A DNA stretch of 64,000 nt from Streptomyces griseofuscus (GTDB lineage Bacteria; Actinomycetota; Actinomycetes; Streptomycetales; Streptomycetaceae). The position numbers and the translations under genes are program-made. Under the pieces are notes generated by a model. The model made no database searches and had not been told where the DNA came from. It saw nothing but the letters and a program-made list of their open reading frames with translations. The stretch spans positions 1,178,001 to 1,242,000 of the forward strand of contig NZ_CP051006.1 of NCBI RefSeq assembly GCF_014673495.1, in the 5' to 3' direction. This document shows, piece after piece, positions 53,170 to 61,519 of the stretch (position 1 is its first letter; each line of letters opens with the position of its first letter).

Positions 53170-54446
53170 CCGGGAGCCCGGCCGCGGGGCTCGACCAGGA
53201 CCAGGAACTCCCGAATGCCCAGGGCACGTTCGAGCTGGTCCGGCGGCACTTCTCGCCCCGGCTCGCGCTGACCGGGAGCTTCGCGGGGCGGGGCGCGGTG
53301 GAAGTGGGCGCCGAGGGATGCCGGGTGACCCTCTCCGACGGCCGGAGCGTGCTCGACTTCGGCTCCTACGCCGTACCGCTGCTCGGGCACCGGCATCCGG
53401 GGGTCGTGGCGGGCGTGCGGCGGGCGCTGGAGACCCTGCCCACCGCGACCCGCAGCCTCGCCAACCCGGTGACGGCGCGGGCGGCCGCCACCCTGGTGCG
53501 GTACTTCGAAGGCGCCCTGCCGAAGGTGTACTTCGGGCTGAACGGCGCCGACGCGGTGGAGGTGGCGGTCAAGCTGGCCCGGCTGGCGTCGGGGCGCGGC
53601 CGCGTCCTCGCGGTGCGCGGCGGGTTCCACGGCAAGTCCACCGGCGCGCTGGCCCTCACCCACAGCCCGCTCTTCCGCACCGGGCTGCGCGGCAGCGTGG
53701 TCGACGTGGTGCACGCCGACCCGGAGGACGTCGAGGCGGTCGAACGGGCCGCCGCCCCGGGTGATTTGGCGGCCGTGGTCTTCGAACCGGTGCAGGGCGA
53801 GAACGGCGTCGTACCGCTGCCCCCGGCCGTGCTGCGGCGCTGGTGCGCGGACGCCCGGCGGCATGGCGCGTTCGTCATCGCCGACGAGATCCAGTGCGGG
53901 CTGCGGCGCTGCGGCGAGCGGTCCGTCGCGCTCGCGCAGGGGCTGCCCGTGGACGCGGTGCTGGTGGGCAAACCGCTGGGCGGAGGTGTCGTACCGCTGT
54001 CGGCGGTGGTGTGTTCCGAGGAGTTGTACGCGCCGCTGGAGGCGGACCCGTTCCTGCACTCGGCGACCTTCGGCGGGCACCCGTTGGCGTGTGCCGCGCT
54101 GCCACCGGCCCTCGCGGCCATCGAGCAACTGGCTTCACATGGAGTCGAGTTGGCGCAGGCGATGGCCGAGGGGCTGGGCCGGCTCGGCAGTCGTCGTGCC
54201 GGTGCGGTGCGCGAGGTGCGCGGCCGTGGGCTGCTGTGGGGGGTCGACTACTCCTCCCCGCATCTGGCCGGCGATGTCGTCCTCGGCCTGGCCGACGCCG
54301 GACTGCTGGTCTCCCCCTGTCTGAGCCGCCCCACCACCGTGCGTCTGCTGCCCTCGCTCGCCTGCGGCCTGCCGGAGGTGGCGGAGGCACTGGCCGCCCT
54401 GGACCACGCCACGGCCGAGGCCGAGGCCCGGTGCGCCGAGAGATGA
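53166..54446 (+). CDS. Class III PLP-dependent aminotransferase
   Basis: A 426-residue enzyme. Residues 58-80 DGRSVLDFGSYAVPLLGHRHPGV, FGLNGADAVEVAVKLARLASG (phosphate-binding region) and VFEPVQGENGVVPLPP are typical. The PLP-binding Asp240-Glu241 lies in VIADEIQCGLRRCG, and catalytic Lys269 in VLVGKPLGGGVVPLSAV. HSATFGGHPLACAALPPALA follows. GTG 53166 overlaps the SRPBCC stop. Class III enzymes include ornithine types, but also those that aminate beta-ketoacyl or aldehyde intermediates on carrier proteins (as in iturin or microcystin pathways). Here the carrier protein and ketosynthase immediately follow, which favours that use. Substrate not proven. Confidence 0.85.
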   Translation: MTGSPAAGLDQDQELPNAQGTFELVRRHFSPRLALTGSFAGRGAVEVGAEGCRVTLSDGRSVLDFGSYAVPLLGHRHPGVVAGVRRALETLPTATRSLANPVTARAAATLVRYFEGALPKVYFGLNGADAVEVAVKLARLASGRGRVLAVRGGFHGKSTGALALTHSPLFRTGLRGSVVDVVHADPEDVEAVERAAAPGDLAAVVFEPVQGENGVVPLPPAVLRRWCADARRHGAFVIADEIQCGLRRCGERSVALAQGLPVDAVLVGKPLGGGVVPLSAVVCSEELYAPLEADPFLHSATFGGHPLACAALPPALAAIEQLASHGVELAQAMAEGLGRLGSRRAGAVREVRGRGLLWGVDYSSPHLAGDVVLGLADAGLLVSPCLSRPTTVRLLPSLACGLPEVAEALAALDHATAEAEARCAER

Positions 54447-54497
54447 CCCCGAAGCCTGTCCGTGCCGCGCCACCGCTCAAGGAGAACGGAACCCCCC

Positions 54498-54758
54498 ATG
54501 CCCACCCGGACCCGCGAACAGCTCGACCTCCTGCTGCGTACCGTCGTCTCCGATGTGATCGGCACCGAGCCGGAGGAACTCCACGGCGGCACCAGCCTGG
54601 TGGAGGATTTCGGGACCGACAGTCTCGAACTCATGGAGATCGGCTCCCGGTTGGAGTCGGCGCTCGGACTGCGCATCCAGGTGGGCGACTTGACGGCGGC
54701 CGAGACTCTGGGCGAGGCCGTGGACCTGCTGGAGACCCGGCTGGCGGAACCGCGGTGA
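54498..54758 (+). CDS. Acyl carrier protein
   Basis: An 86-residue free-standing carrier. The phosphopantetheine attachment Ser42 is in DFGTDSLELMEIGSRLESALG. LDLLLRTVVSDVIGTEPEEL at the front and LGEAVDLLETRL at the back complete the four-helix pattern. ATG 54498 has AAGGAG upstream. It overlaps the ketosynthase start by four bases (GTGA). It differs from primary fatty-acid ACPs (usual DSLD motif is DSLE here, as in secondary-metabolism carriers). It should hold the growing or modified chain for the ketosynthase, dehydrogenase, aminotransferase and reductase. Confidence 0.9.
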   Translation: MPTRTREQLDLLLRTVVSDVIGTEPEELHGGTSLVEDFGTDSLELMEIGSRLESALGLRIQVGDLTAAETLGEAVDLLETRLAEPR

Positions 54759-56002
54759 ACGCCCGGGACGCGCACGGCCGGTTCCGGGTGGCCGTGACCG
54801 GTGTCGGGGTGAAGTCGCCCGCGGGCAACACACCCGAGGAGGCGTTCCAGACGTTCCTCGCGGCCAAGTCCACGGCGGCGACGGTCGATCGGCTGGCGGC
54901 CGAGGCGGTGCCCGTGCGCTTCGCCTGTCTGGTGCCGCCGTTCGAGCCCGAGGCGTATCTGACCCGCCGCGAGGCCCGGCAGATCGACCGGGTGACCCTG
55001 CTGGCGCTGTGCGCGGCGGCCGACGCGGTGACCGACGCCCGGCTGCCCGGCGATCTGCCCCCGGACCGCACGGGGGTGCAACTCGGCACCGGCATCGGCG
55101 GACTGCCCAGCATGGAGGCGACCGCGCTCGACCACGGCGGCTTCCCGATGGGCATGCCGGTACACACCGTGCCCCGGACCATGACCAACTCCCCGGCGTG
55201 CCGGATCGCCATGCGGTTCGGGTTCCGCGGCTCGTGCACCACGTACGCCACCGCGTGCGCCAGCGGCACCACCGCGCTCGGCGAGGCGGCCCGCAAGATC
55301 CGGCACGGCGAGCTGGACGTGGCGCTCGCGGGCGGCGCCGACGCTCCGGTCACGACCGTCATCATGAGCGGCTTCGCCCGGATGCGGGCCGTCTCCCTGC
55401 GCAACGAGGAGCCCTGGCTGGCCAGTCGGCCCTTCGCCGCGGACCGCGACGGGTTCGTGGTCGGCGAGGGCGCGGCGCTGCTGGTGCTGGAGCGCTGGGA
55501 TCTCGCGGTGGCGCGCGGGGCCCGCATCCAGGGGGAGATCACGGGCTACGCGGACAACTGCGACGCCTTCCACATCGTGGCCCCGCGCAAGGACGGCTCC
55601 GTCGCCGCGGCCTGTATGCGCTCGGCGCTCGCCGACGCGGAGCTGTCGCCCGCGGACGTCGGCCATGTCAACGCGCATGGCACCTCCACGCTGCTCAACG
55701 ACCGTGCCGAGGCCGCCGCGATCGACCGCTGCTTCGCCGGGCAGTCACCGCCGGTCACCGCGCTCAAGGGCGTCACCGGCCATCTCATCGGCGGTTCCGG
55801 GGCGTTGGAGGCGGCGCTGGCACTGCGCTGCGCCTCGGCGGGCCTGGTCCCGGCGATCGCCAACACCCGCACCAGCCCCGAGGCCGATCTCGTGGACCTG
55901 GTCACCGGGGCGCCCCGGACGGTGCGTTCGGCTCCCGTGCTGTCCAACTCCTTCGGTTTCGGCGGCCAGAACGCCTGCCTCGTCATCTCCCCCGCCCCCT
56001 GA
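54755..56002 (+). CDS. Beta-ketoacyl synthase (KAS II/FabF-like)
   Basis: A 415-residue condensing enzyme with an intact active site: Cys168 in YATACASGTTALGEAA, His308 in VNAHGTSTLLND, Lys338 and His343 in LKGVTGHLIGGSGALE. The closing NSFGFGGQNACLVI is standard. So it can both decarboxylate a malonyl unit and take an acyl group; it is not a chain-length-factor partner, and no second ketosynthase is present. GTG 54755 overlaps the ACP stop. Only one KS with one ACP and no ketoreductase/dehydratase of its own means it probably extends a chain made by the host's fatty-acid system by one or few units. Confidence 0.9.
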   Translation: MNARDAHGRFRVAVTGVGVKSPAGNTPEEAFQTFLAAKSTAATVDRLAAEAVPVRFACLVPPFEPEAYLTRREARQIDRVTLLALCAAADAVTDARLPGDLPPDRTGVQLGTGIGGLPSMEATALDHGGFPMGMPVHTVPRTMTNSPACRIAMRFGFRGSCTTYATACASGTTALGEAARKIRHGELDVALAGGADAPVTTVIMSGFARMRAVSLRNEEPWLASRPFAADRDGFVVGEGAALLVLERWDLAVARGARIQGEITGYADNCDAFHIVAPRKDGSVAAACMRSALADAELSPADVGHVNAHGTSTLLNDRAEAAAIDRCFAGQSPPVTALKGVTGHLIGGSGALEAALALRCASAGLVPAIANTRTSPEADLVDLVTGAPRTVRSAPVLSNSFGFGGQNACLVISPAP

Positions 56003-56030
56003 TCCCTCGCACCCGCTCGGAGACGGAATC

Positions 56031-57074
56031 ATGCGCATCCTCGTCACCGGTGCCACCGGTGTGATCGGCACCGAGACCGTCGAGACCCTGCGTGCGGCCC
56101 ACGTGCCGCCGCACGCCCTGGTGCGTACGGCGCGCCGCGCGACGGACGCGGGAATCGTGCCCTGGACTCTCGGCGGGAGCCCGGTGCCGGCGGGGCTCGG
56201 CGGCCACTGGGACGTCATCGTGCACACCGCGGCCTCCACCCGCTGGACGATGACCCGCACGGAGGCGCTCGCCGCCAATGTGGCACCGCTGCGCGCGGTC
56301 CTCGCGCTCGCCGGCCGCGACACCCACCTGGTGCATGTGTCCACGGCGTACGTCGCCGGGGAACGGGGCGCGGCCGCAACGGAGTTCGACGGCTACCGCA
56401 ACGGCTACGAGTGGTCCAAGGCGGTGTGCGAGGAGGTGGTGCGCGAGGAGCACCCCGGCCCTTTGACGATCGTCCGCCCCCCGCTGGTCGTCGGCAGGCG
56501 CCGCGACGGCCGGATCGCCCGCTTCTCCGGTCCGTACACGCTGCTGCACGCCCTGGTGTCCGGGCTCGCCGCGGTCGTCGTCGGCGACCCGGACGGCTTC
56601 GCGGAGATCAGCCCGGTGGACGAGGTCGCCCGCGCGATCGCGGACGCGGCCCTCGGCGCTCCGCCGCGCGCCTCCCGCACCGAGATCGTGGCCGCCGGCC
56701 TCGCGAGTCTGCGCCTCGCCACGCTCATCGAGGTGACCTGTACGGCGCTGAACACCTTCCGCGCCGCGCACGGCGCCCCAGCGATCGCCCGCCCCCCGAT
56801 CGTCCCCCCGGACACCTGGACCCGCTTCTTCCTCCCCCTCGCCGACCGCTGTCTCTCCCCCTTCCAGAGCGAGGCGGTCAAGCTCTTGGCCATGTTCCAG
56901 AGCTACACCAGCATGGCCACCCCTTTCACCCCGACGTATCCCGTCCGGGACCCCGCCGACGCGATGACGACCGCGGTCCGTCACTGGGCCGCGCGGAAGC
57001 CCCGGTTGGCGTTGGCGGAGCCGCGGCCGTGGACGTTGCTGACGCATAACCCCTCGCCGCCGCAGAGCCCCTAG
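56031..57074 (+). CDS. NAD(P)-dependent SDR/thioester-reductase-like protein
   Basis: A 347-residue extended-SDR protein. The nucleotide motif is MRILVTGATGVIGTETVETL. WDVIVHTAASTRWTMTRTEALAANV, LVHVSTAYVAGERG and the active-site YEWSKAVCEEVV (Y-x3-K) resemble thioester/fatty acyl reductases of the male-sterility type, as does LTIVRPPLVVGRRRDGRIARF with SGPYTLLHALVSG. The C-terminal 100 residues (TALNTFRAAHGAPAIARPP, WTRFFLPLADRCLSPFQSEA) are helical and alike to reductase C-domains. ATG 56031 follows GGAGACGGAATC. It could release the chain from the ACP as aldehyde or alcohol, which the aminotransferase can then aminate, or reduce a keto-lipid as in sphingolipid reductases. Confidence 0.75.
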   Translation: MRILVTGATGVIGTETVETLRAAHVPPHALVRTARRATDAGIVPWTLGGSPVPAGLGGHWDVIVHTAASTRWTMTRTEALAANVAPLRAVLALAGRDTHLVHVSTAYVAGERGAAATEFDGYRNGYEWSKAVCEEVVREEHPGPLTIVRPPLVVGRRRDGRIARFSGPYTLLHALVSGLAAVVVGDPDGFAEISPVDEVARAIADAALGAPPRASRTEIVAAGLASLRLATLIEVTCTALNTFRAAHGAPAIARPPIVPPDTWTRFFLPLADRCLSPFQSEAVKLLAMFQSYTSMATPFTPTYPVRDPADAMTTAVRHWAARKPRLALAEPRPWTLLTHNPSPPQSP

Positions 57075-57230
57075 GGGATGCTGCACAGGTGATCGAACGA
57101 GAGGCCGCGGTGCGCCTCGTCGCGCATCCGCGTCCTTCAGCGCCCGCACGAACCGGGTCGCCGCCTCCCGTTCGTCCCCGGCGCGCCACCACCCCAGCGC
57201 GCTGAGCACCACCTCCCCCGGCCCGGATAC
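57071..57230 (-). pseudogene. Fragment, possibly DUF4192-type C-terminus
   Basis: The minus strand reads VVLSALGWWRAGDEREAATR followed by FVRALKDAD and, in another frame, RDEAHRGLSFDHLCSIP ending at TAG 57071-57073. The text looks like the last helices of a DUF4192-type protein with one frameshift near 57125. No start or front part is present between here and the esterase remnant. The match rests on recall of the family only. Confidence 0.35.
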
Positions 57231-57265
57231 GCCTCCGTATCCGTGTTTTTCGGTGCGCCCGGCGC

Positions 57266-58640
57266 CTATCGCGGTAGGTCGGCGCTGAGGGTGGTGTCCG
57301 GGACGCAGATGACTCCGTCGAACGCGTCGAGGGCGGGCACCTCGATGAACGCGGTGTCCACCCGGGTGCGGACCGGCTCGGGCAGACCATGGCGTCGTGC
57401 GTACGCACGCAGCGCCCGCGTGTCCACCAGGGCCGGTTGCCCGGACACGCCCGCGAACAGGGCCTCGACGCTGTCCGGCAGTGGTTCTCCACCGTCTCGC
57501 CGCCGTTTCCGGTCAGCGCGAGGGGAACGTAGTCCTTGCCGAGCGCCCAGGAGAGCAGATTGCCCATGGGTGTCCCGGCCAGTGCGCCCTGTATCTGGTT
57601 GACCGAGCGCTGGATGTGGGCATGGTGCGCGACGAACACGACGCGATGCCGGGCCGGGACCGGTCCAGGAGCTCCAGCAAGGTGTCGGCCAGGTAGCGCT
57701 CCCGGGCCGACAGGTTCAGCCCGTCGGGCGTGCCCGCGAACGCCTCGGCCATGGCACGCTGCGTCCGGTCGGTCGTCACCGCCGCGCGCACGTCCGACAA
57801 AGCGGTCGCGTACGCCTCGGCACCGCCCCGCTCGGTATAGACCTCACGCAGGTCCGTGAAGCGGCCGAGCAGCCGGGCGAGCGCGGCGGTGAGGCGATCC
57901 TGCACCGCCGGTTCCAGACCGAGCCTGGCGTAGGTCGGCACCATGACCGTGCCGCCCGCGAGCGGCTCGGAGATCTCCAGCGCGGTGTTCAGGAAGGGCA
58001 GCGCACCCGGGTCCACGGCGGTCAGATAGGCGGCGACCGGCTCCAGAACGGGCCGGAGCGAGCCGCCCGCCGTGGGGATGTCGCAGCCGACGAAGCGAAC
58101 CGGCTGTGCGGCTCCGGAGTTGTGGCGGCGCAGCCACCGCAAGGTGTCCCCGCATTCGGCGGGCTGCCCCAGCCCCTTGACGGACCCGCCCGCGCCATCG
58201 GCGCCGTTGCCCTGCGCCCCGCCGTTCGCCGGGGCCAGGAGGTCGTCGATGTCCCCCGACCCGCCCTGGACCCAGGCGTCCACGGCACGGCCCTCCGCGG
58301 CTCCGTACTCCATCGCGTAGACGGTGAAGCCCAACCGCTCGATCAGAAAACGCAGGATACGGCGGCGCATCAGGCCGAACTCACGGATCTGGTGGGAGCT
58401 TTCACCGAGGGCGACCACGCGAGCGTCGCCGACGAGGTCACGCAGCGGCTCCAAGTCGTGGAGCGGGCCCTCCGAATCCGCGCCGGGGCCCAGGTCCGCC
58501 AGCCGGGCGGAGTGCGAGGTGACCCACCGTGTCAGCTCGACGGGGGCTGCGGTGAGGGCCGGCTCGGCCGCAGGGTGGAGATCGCGCAGATCGCCGATGT
58601 GCGCGTGGGTGTCGTGGTCGTGATGGTTCTGGTCATGCAT
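57266..58640 (-). pseudogene. Erythromycin esterase-family protein, two frameshifts
   Basis: From ATG 58640 (GGAG eight bases upstream) the first 360 or so codons read as an erythromycin esterase/succinoglycan-biosynthesis family protein: ARVVALGESSHQIREFGLMR, YAMEYGAAEGRAVDAWV, VRFVGCDIPTAGGS and RERYLADTLLELLDRSRPG. Near 57645 the frame shifts and continues FVAHHAHIQRSVNQIQGA then LAGTPMGNLLSWALGKDYVP. Near 57485 it shifts again and ends LPDSVEALFAGVSGQPALVD and VPDTTLSADLPR at 57266. The catalytic His and Glu positions (GESSH, the HAH motif) survive in sequence. Relatives hydrolyse macrolide lactones or act on other esters. Two independent frame changes point to a dead gene. Confidence 0.75.
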
Positions 58641-58884
58641 GAGATGTGCTCCGCGGTATGAGTTGTCGGAGCCAGGCAGCGCTGAGTACCGCACCGGCGG
58701 GAAACCGGAGTGCGGCGAAGCTGTCGGAGCAGAATGCCGGTCGCAGCCCGCCGCTAGGCGGCGCTGCGGGGCTTGATGAACCAGCTCTGGCCGGTGCACA
58801 GGAACATGTCGGCACCCCACCAAGGGCGTTCCCGCACGCCTCCCGATTTTCCGGCGGGGAACAACGGCCCCACCCGGCCCCCAG

Positions 58885-58927
58885 AAACGATCGAAGGGCG
58901 GTCCCGGATTTCTCCGAAACCGCCCTT
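58885..58927 (-). terminator. Terminator of tRNA-Pro copy 2
   Basis: Nine-base stem (58894-58902 with 58919-58927) with the same loop sequence as at copy 1, followed on the minus strand by GATCGTTTCTGG. The U-tract is weaker than at copy 1. Located 20 bases past the tRNA. Confidence 0.75.
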
Positions 58928-58947
58928 GATCTGCGACTCTTTCGAGT

Positions 58948-59020
<73 letters not shown>

Positions 59021-59127
59021 ATGCGCTGACTCGCGGTGAACCGCGTGATCGCGCGAAGAGAACTTTACCGCACGTACGGGGGTGCGCAGAAAGGGGCTCG
59101 GGGTGGGGCGGGAGGAGAATCGGCGGT

Positions 59128-59634
59128 ATGACGAATTCGGGTGACGACGAGCGGCGGGATCGGGACGCGGCGGGGCGGGCCCGCAGTGCGCGGCCGCGGG
59201 ACGGGCTCGGGCGGCCGTTGCCGTACGGCGCGCAGGGGGTGCCGCGGCAGCCGGAGGGGGTGGTGCGGGCGCCGCGCGAGACGGTGGCCGAGGCGCAGGC
59301 GCTGCTCGACGCGGGCCGGCCGTTCCATGCGCACGAGGTGTTCGAGGACGCCTGGAAGTCGGGGCCCGAGGACGAGCGCGCCCTGTGGCGGGGGCTGGCC
59401 CAGCTGGCGGTGGGGCTCACCCACGCGGCCCGGGGCAACGCGGTCGGCGGCGCCCGGCTGCTGCGGCGCGGCGCGGACGCGGTCGAGGAGTGGGAGCGGG
59501 GCAGGGGCGAGGACCGGCCGTACGGGGTGGATCTCGCCGGGGTGGTCCGGTGGGCGCGGGAGCTGGCCGGGAGGGTGGCGGCGGGGGGCGAGCCCGTGGA
59601 CGCCGTGGTGGAGGCGCCCAGGTTGGGGACCTGA
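59128..59634 (+). CDS. DUF309-domain protein
   Basis: A 168-residue protein. The DUF309 core (residues 55-115) is AQALLDAGRPFHAHEVFEDAWKSGPEDERALWRGLAQLAVGLTH, with the conserved His-x-HEVFE motif and ARGNAVGGARLLRRGADAVEEW after it. The fold is a four-helix bundle; His and Glu residues suggest metal binding, but no reaction is known. The front 45 residues are Arg/Asp-rich and disordered. ATG 59128 follows GGAGGAG. It stands alone between tRNA-Pro and cobF. Confidence 0.85.
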   Translation: MTNSGDDERRDRDAAGRARSARPRDGLGRPLPYGAQGVPRQPEGVVRAPRETVAEAQALLDAGRPFHAHEVFEDAWKSGPEDERALWRGLAQLAVGLTHAARGNAVGGARLLRRGADAVEEWERGRGEDRPYGVDLAGVVRWARELAGRVAAGGEPVDAVVEAPRLGT

Positions 59635-59724
59635 CGGCGGTACAGGCCGGGGTGGGGGGCGGCCGCAGCTGCCCGTCCGGAGGCGGTGGGCGCGTTGTCA
59701 GTGGCGTACGGCAGACTCGGTGGC

Positions 59725-60498
59725 GTGCGAGAGATTCATGTCATCGGTATCGGCGCGGGCGACCCCGAGCAGCTGACCCTCCAGGCGGTAAGGGCGCTGC
59801 GCGGCACGGACGTGTTCTTCCTGCTCGACAAGGGCGAGGAGAAGAGCGATCTCACCCGGCTCCGCCTGGACATATTGGGCGCGCATCTGCCCGAGGGGTC
59901 GTACCGGGTGGTCGAGGCCCGGGACCCGGAGCGGGACCGCAAGGCGGGCGGGCCGGCGTACTCACCGGCCGTCGGGGACTGGCGCAGCGCCCGTGCCGGT
60001 ATTTATGAGCAGATGATCGTCGAGGAGTTGGGCGACGACGAGACCGGCGCGTTCCTGGTCTGGGGTGATCCCGCGCTGTACGACAGCACGATCGGGATCC
60101 TGGACGAGGTGCTGGCGCGGGGTGCGGTCTCCTTCGCGTACGACGTGGTGCCCGGTGTCAGCAGCGTCTCCGCGCTGGTCGCCCGTCATCGCACCGGATT
60201 GAACAGGGTGGCCCGGCCCGTGCAGATCACCACCGGGCGGCGGCTCGCCGAGGGCTTCCCGGAGGGGGTGGACGACGTGGTGGTGATGCTCGACGCCCAC
60301 CAGTCCTTCCGGCACTACGCGGACGAGGACATCGACATCTACTGGGGCGCCTACATAGGCACGCCGGACGAGATCCTCGTCTCCGGACCGCTCGCCGAGG
60401 CGGGCCCCGAGATCGAGCGGGTGCGGGCGCAGGCCCGGGAGCGCAAGGGGTGGATCATGGACACGTATCTGCTGCGGCGCAACCCCGGGGAGCGGTAG
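59725..60498 (+). CDS. cobF: Precorrin-6A synthase (deacetylating) CobF
   Basis: A 257-residue SAM-dependent methyltransferase of the aerobic cobalamin pathway, which methylates precorrin-5 at C-1 and removes the acetyl group to give precorrin-6A. The opening REIHVIGIGAGDPEQLTLQAVRAL is the tetrapyrrole methylase GxGxGD motif. FLVWGDPALYDSTIGILDEV and YDVVPGVSSVSALVARH form the second and third conserved blocks. IYWGAYIGTPDEILVSGPL is specific to CobF. GTG 59725 has no strong site but begins exactly at the fold. CobK, the next enzyme of the pathway, is encoded on the opposite strand just downstream. Confidence 0.9.
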   Translation: MREIHVIGIGAGDPEQLTLQAVRALRGTDVFFLLDKGEEKSDLTRLRLDILGAHLPEGSYRVVEARDPERDRKAGGPAYSPAVGDWRSARAGIYEQMIVEELGDDETGAFLVWGDPALYDSTIGILDEVLARGAVSFAYDVVPGVSSVSALVARHRTGLNRVARPVQITTGRRLAEGFPEGVDDVVVMLDAHQSFRHYADEDIDIYWGAYIGTPDEILVSGPLAEAGPEIERVRAQARERKGWIMDTYLLRRNPGER

Positions 60499-60531
60499 GC
60501 GGGTTCAGGCGGTCCTCGCCAGCTCCTCGGC

Positions 60532-61323
60532 CTACTCGACTTGGTCGGTTCCGTCCGGGCCGAGGCCCAGTCGGCGCAGCACCGCCGCCGCATCGGGCAC
60601 GGCCGTCACCCCTTCCGGTAGCGCCGGGCGGCGTACGACCACCACCGGCAGGCCGAGTTCCCTGGCGGCCGTGAGTTTCGCCGCCGTGGCCTCGCCGCCG
60701 CTGTCCTTGGTGACCAGGACCTCGATGCGGTGCGCCCGCAGCAGTTCCCGTTCGTCGGCGACGGTGAACGGGCCGCGCGCGAGGAGGACTTCGGTGTGCG
60801 GGGGCAGCGGGGGGCCCGGGCGTTCCACCGAACGCACCAGGAAGTGCCGGCCGGTCAGATGGGCGAAGGCGGCCAGGCCGAGGCGCCCGGTGGTGAGGAA
60901 CACCCGGTCGCCCAGGCCGGGCAGCGCCTCGGCGGCCGCGGCCAGGGACGGGACGTCGTACCAGCGGTCGCCCGGGACGGGCCGCCAGCCGGGGCGGCGC
61001 AGGACGACCAGCGGGACCCCGGTGCCCGCCGTCGCGCGAGCCGCGTTCGCGGTGATCGACTCGGCGAACGGATGGGTGGCGTCGACCAGCGCGTCCACCC
61101 GGTGCGCCCGCAGCCACTCCGTAAGCCCCTCGGCTCCGCCGAAGCCCCCGATCCGTACCTCCCCAGCCGGCGCCTCCGGCCGGGCGGTGCGTCCGGCAAG
61201 GGAGGTGGTCACCCGGATCCCGGCGGGGTGCGCGGCCAGGGCGGCGGCGAGACGGCGGGCCTCGGCGGTGCCGCCCAGGACGAGGACATGGCGTCGCGGG
61301 GGCTGCGGGGACGGTGCGGGCAT
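60532..61323 (-). CDS. cobK: Precorrin-6A reductase CobK
   Basis: A 263-residue NADPH-dependent reductase that turns precorrin-6A into dihydro-precorrin-6. The beginning HVLVLGGTAEARRLAAALAA is the CobK/CbiJ nucleotide site. VRIGGFGGAEGLTEWLRAHRVDALVDATHPFAESITANAARAT is diagnostic. KDSGGEATAAKLTAARELGLPVVVVRRPALPEG is the conserved C-terminal part. ATG 61323 is used; a TTG/ATG further up is not supported. It converges with cobF, 33 bases apart, so two consecutive pathway steps are on opposite strands. Other cob genes are outside the window. No cobalamin riboswitch was seen. Confidence 0.9.
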   Translation of the reverse strand: MPAPSPQPPRRHVLVLGGTAEARRLAAALAAHPAGIRVTTSLAGRTARPEAPAGEVRIGGFGGAEGLTEWLRAHRVDALVDATHPFAESITANAARATAGTGVPLVVLRRPGWRPVPGDRWYDVPSLAAAAEALPGLGDRVFLTTGRLGLAAFAHLTGRHFLVRSVERPGPPLPPHTEVLLARGPFTVADERELLRAHRIEVLVTKDSGGEATAAKLTAARELGLPVVVVRRPALPEGVTAVPDAAAVLRRLGLGPDGTDQVE

Positions 61324-61519
61324 GAGGCGAGCGTATCGGCAGGTCAAGGGGTGGGGAAACGCGTGCCGTGCCGTCCCTTCTCAGCAGGGTCAACGGCTGG
61401 GCGGCCGAGGATGGTTCCCGTGGCGGATGTGACCTTTCGCCCGGCCGATCGCCCTGTCGCGGGGGGCCGCGGACACCTCATACTCCAGGGCCTGATCAGT
61501 ACACGGCCCGAGGAGCAGG

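Noticed and set aside
53843..54754. Ketosynthase starting further upstream in the same open frame
   Set aside because: The upstream 304 codons are antisense-like and overlap the aminotransferase and ACP genes. The KS family start and the GTGA overlap with ACP place it at 54755.
58754..58807. A 17-residue minus-strand frame starting MFLCTGQSWFIKP between tRNA-Pro and the esterase remnant
   Set aside because: It looks peptide-like, but there is no convincing ribosome site and no processing or transport genes next to it.
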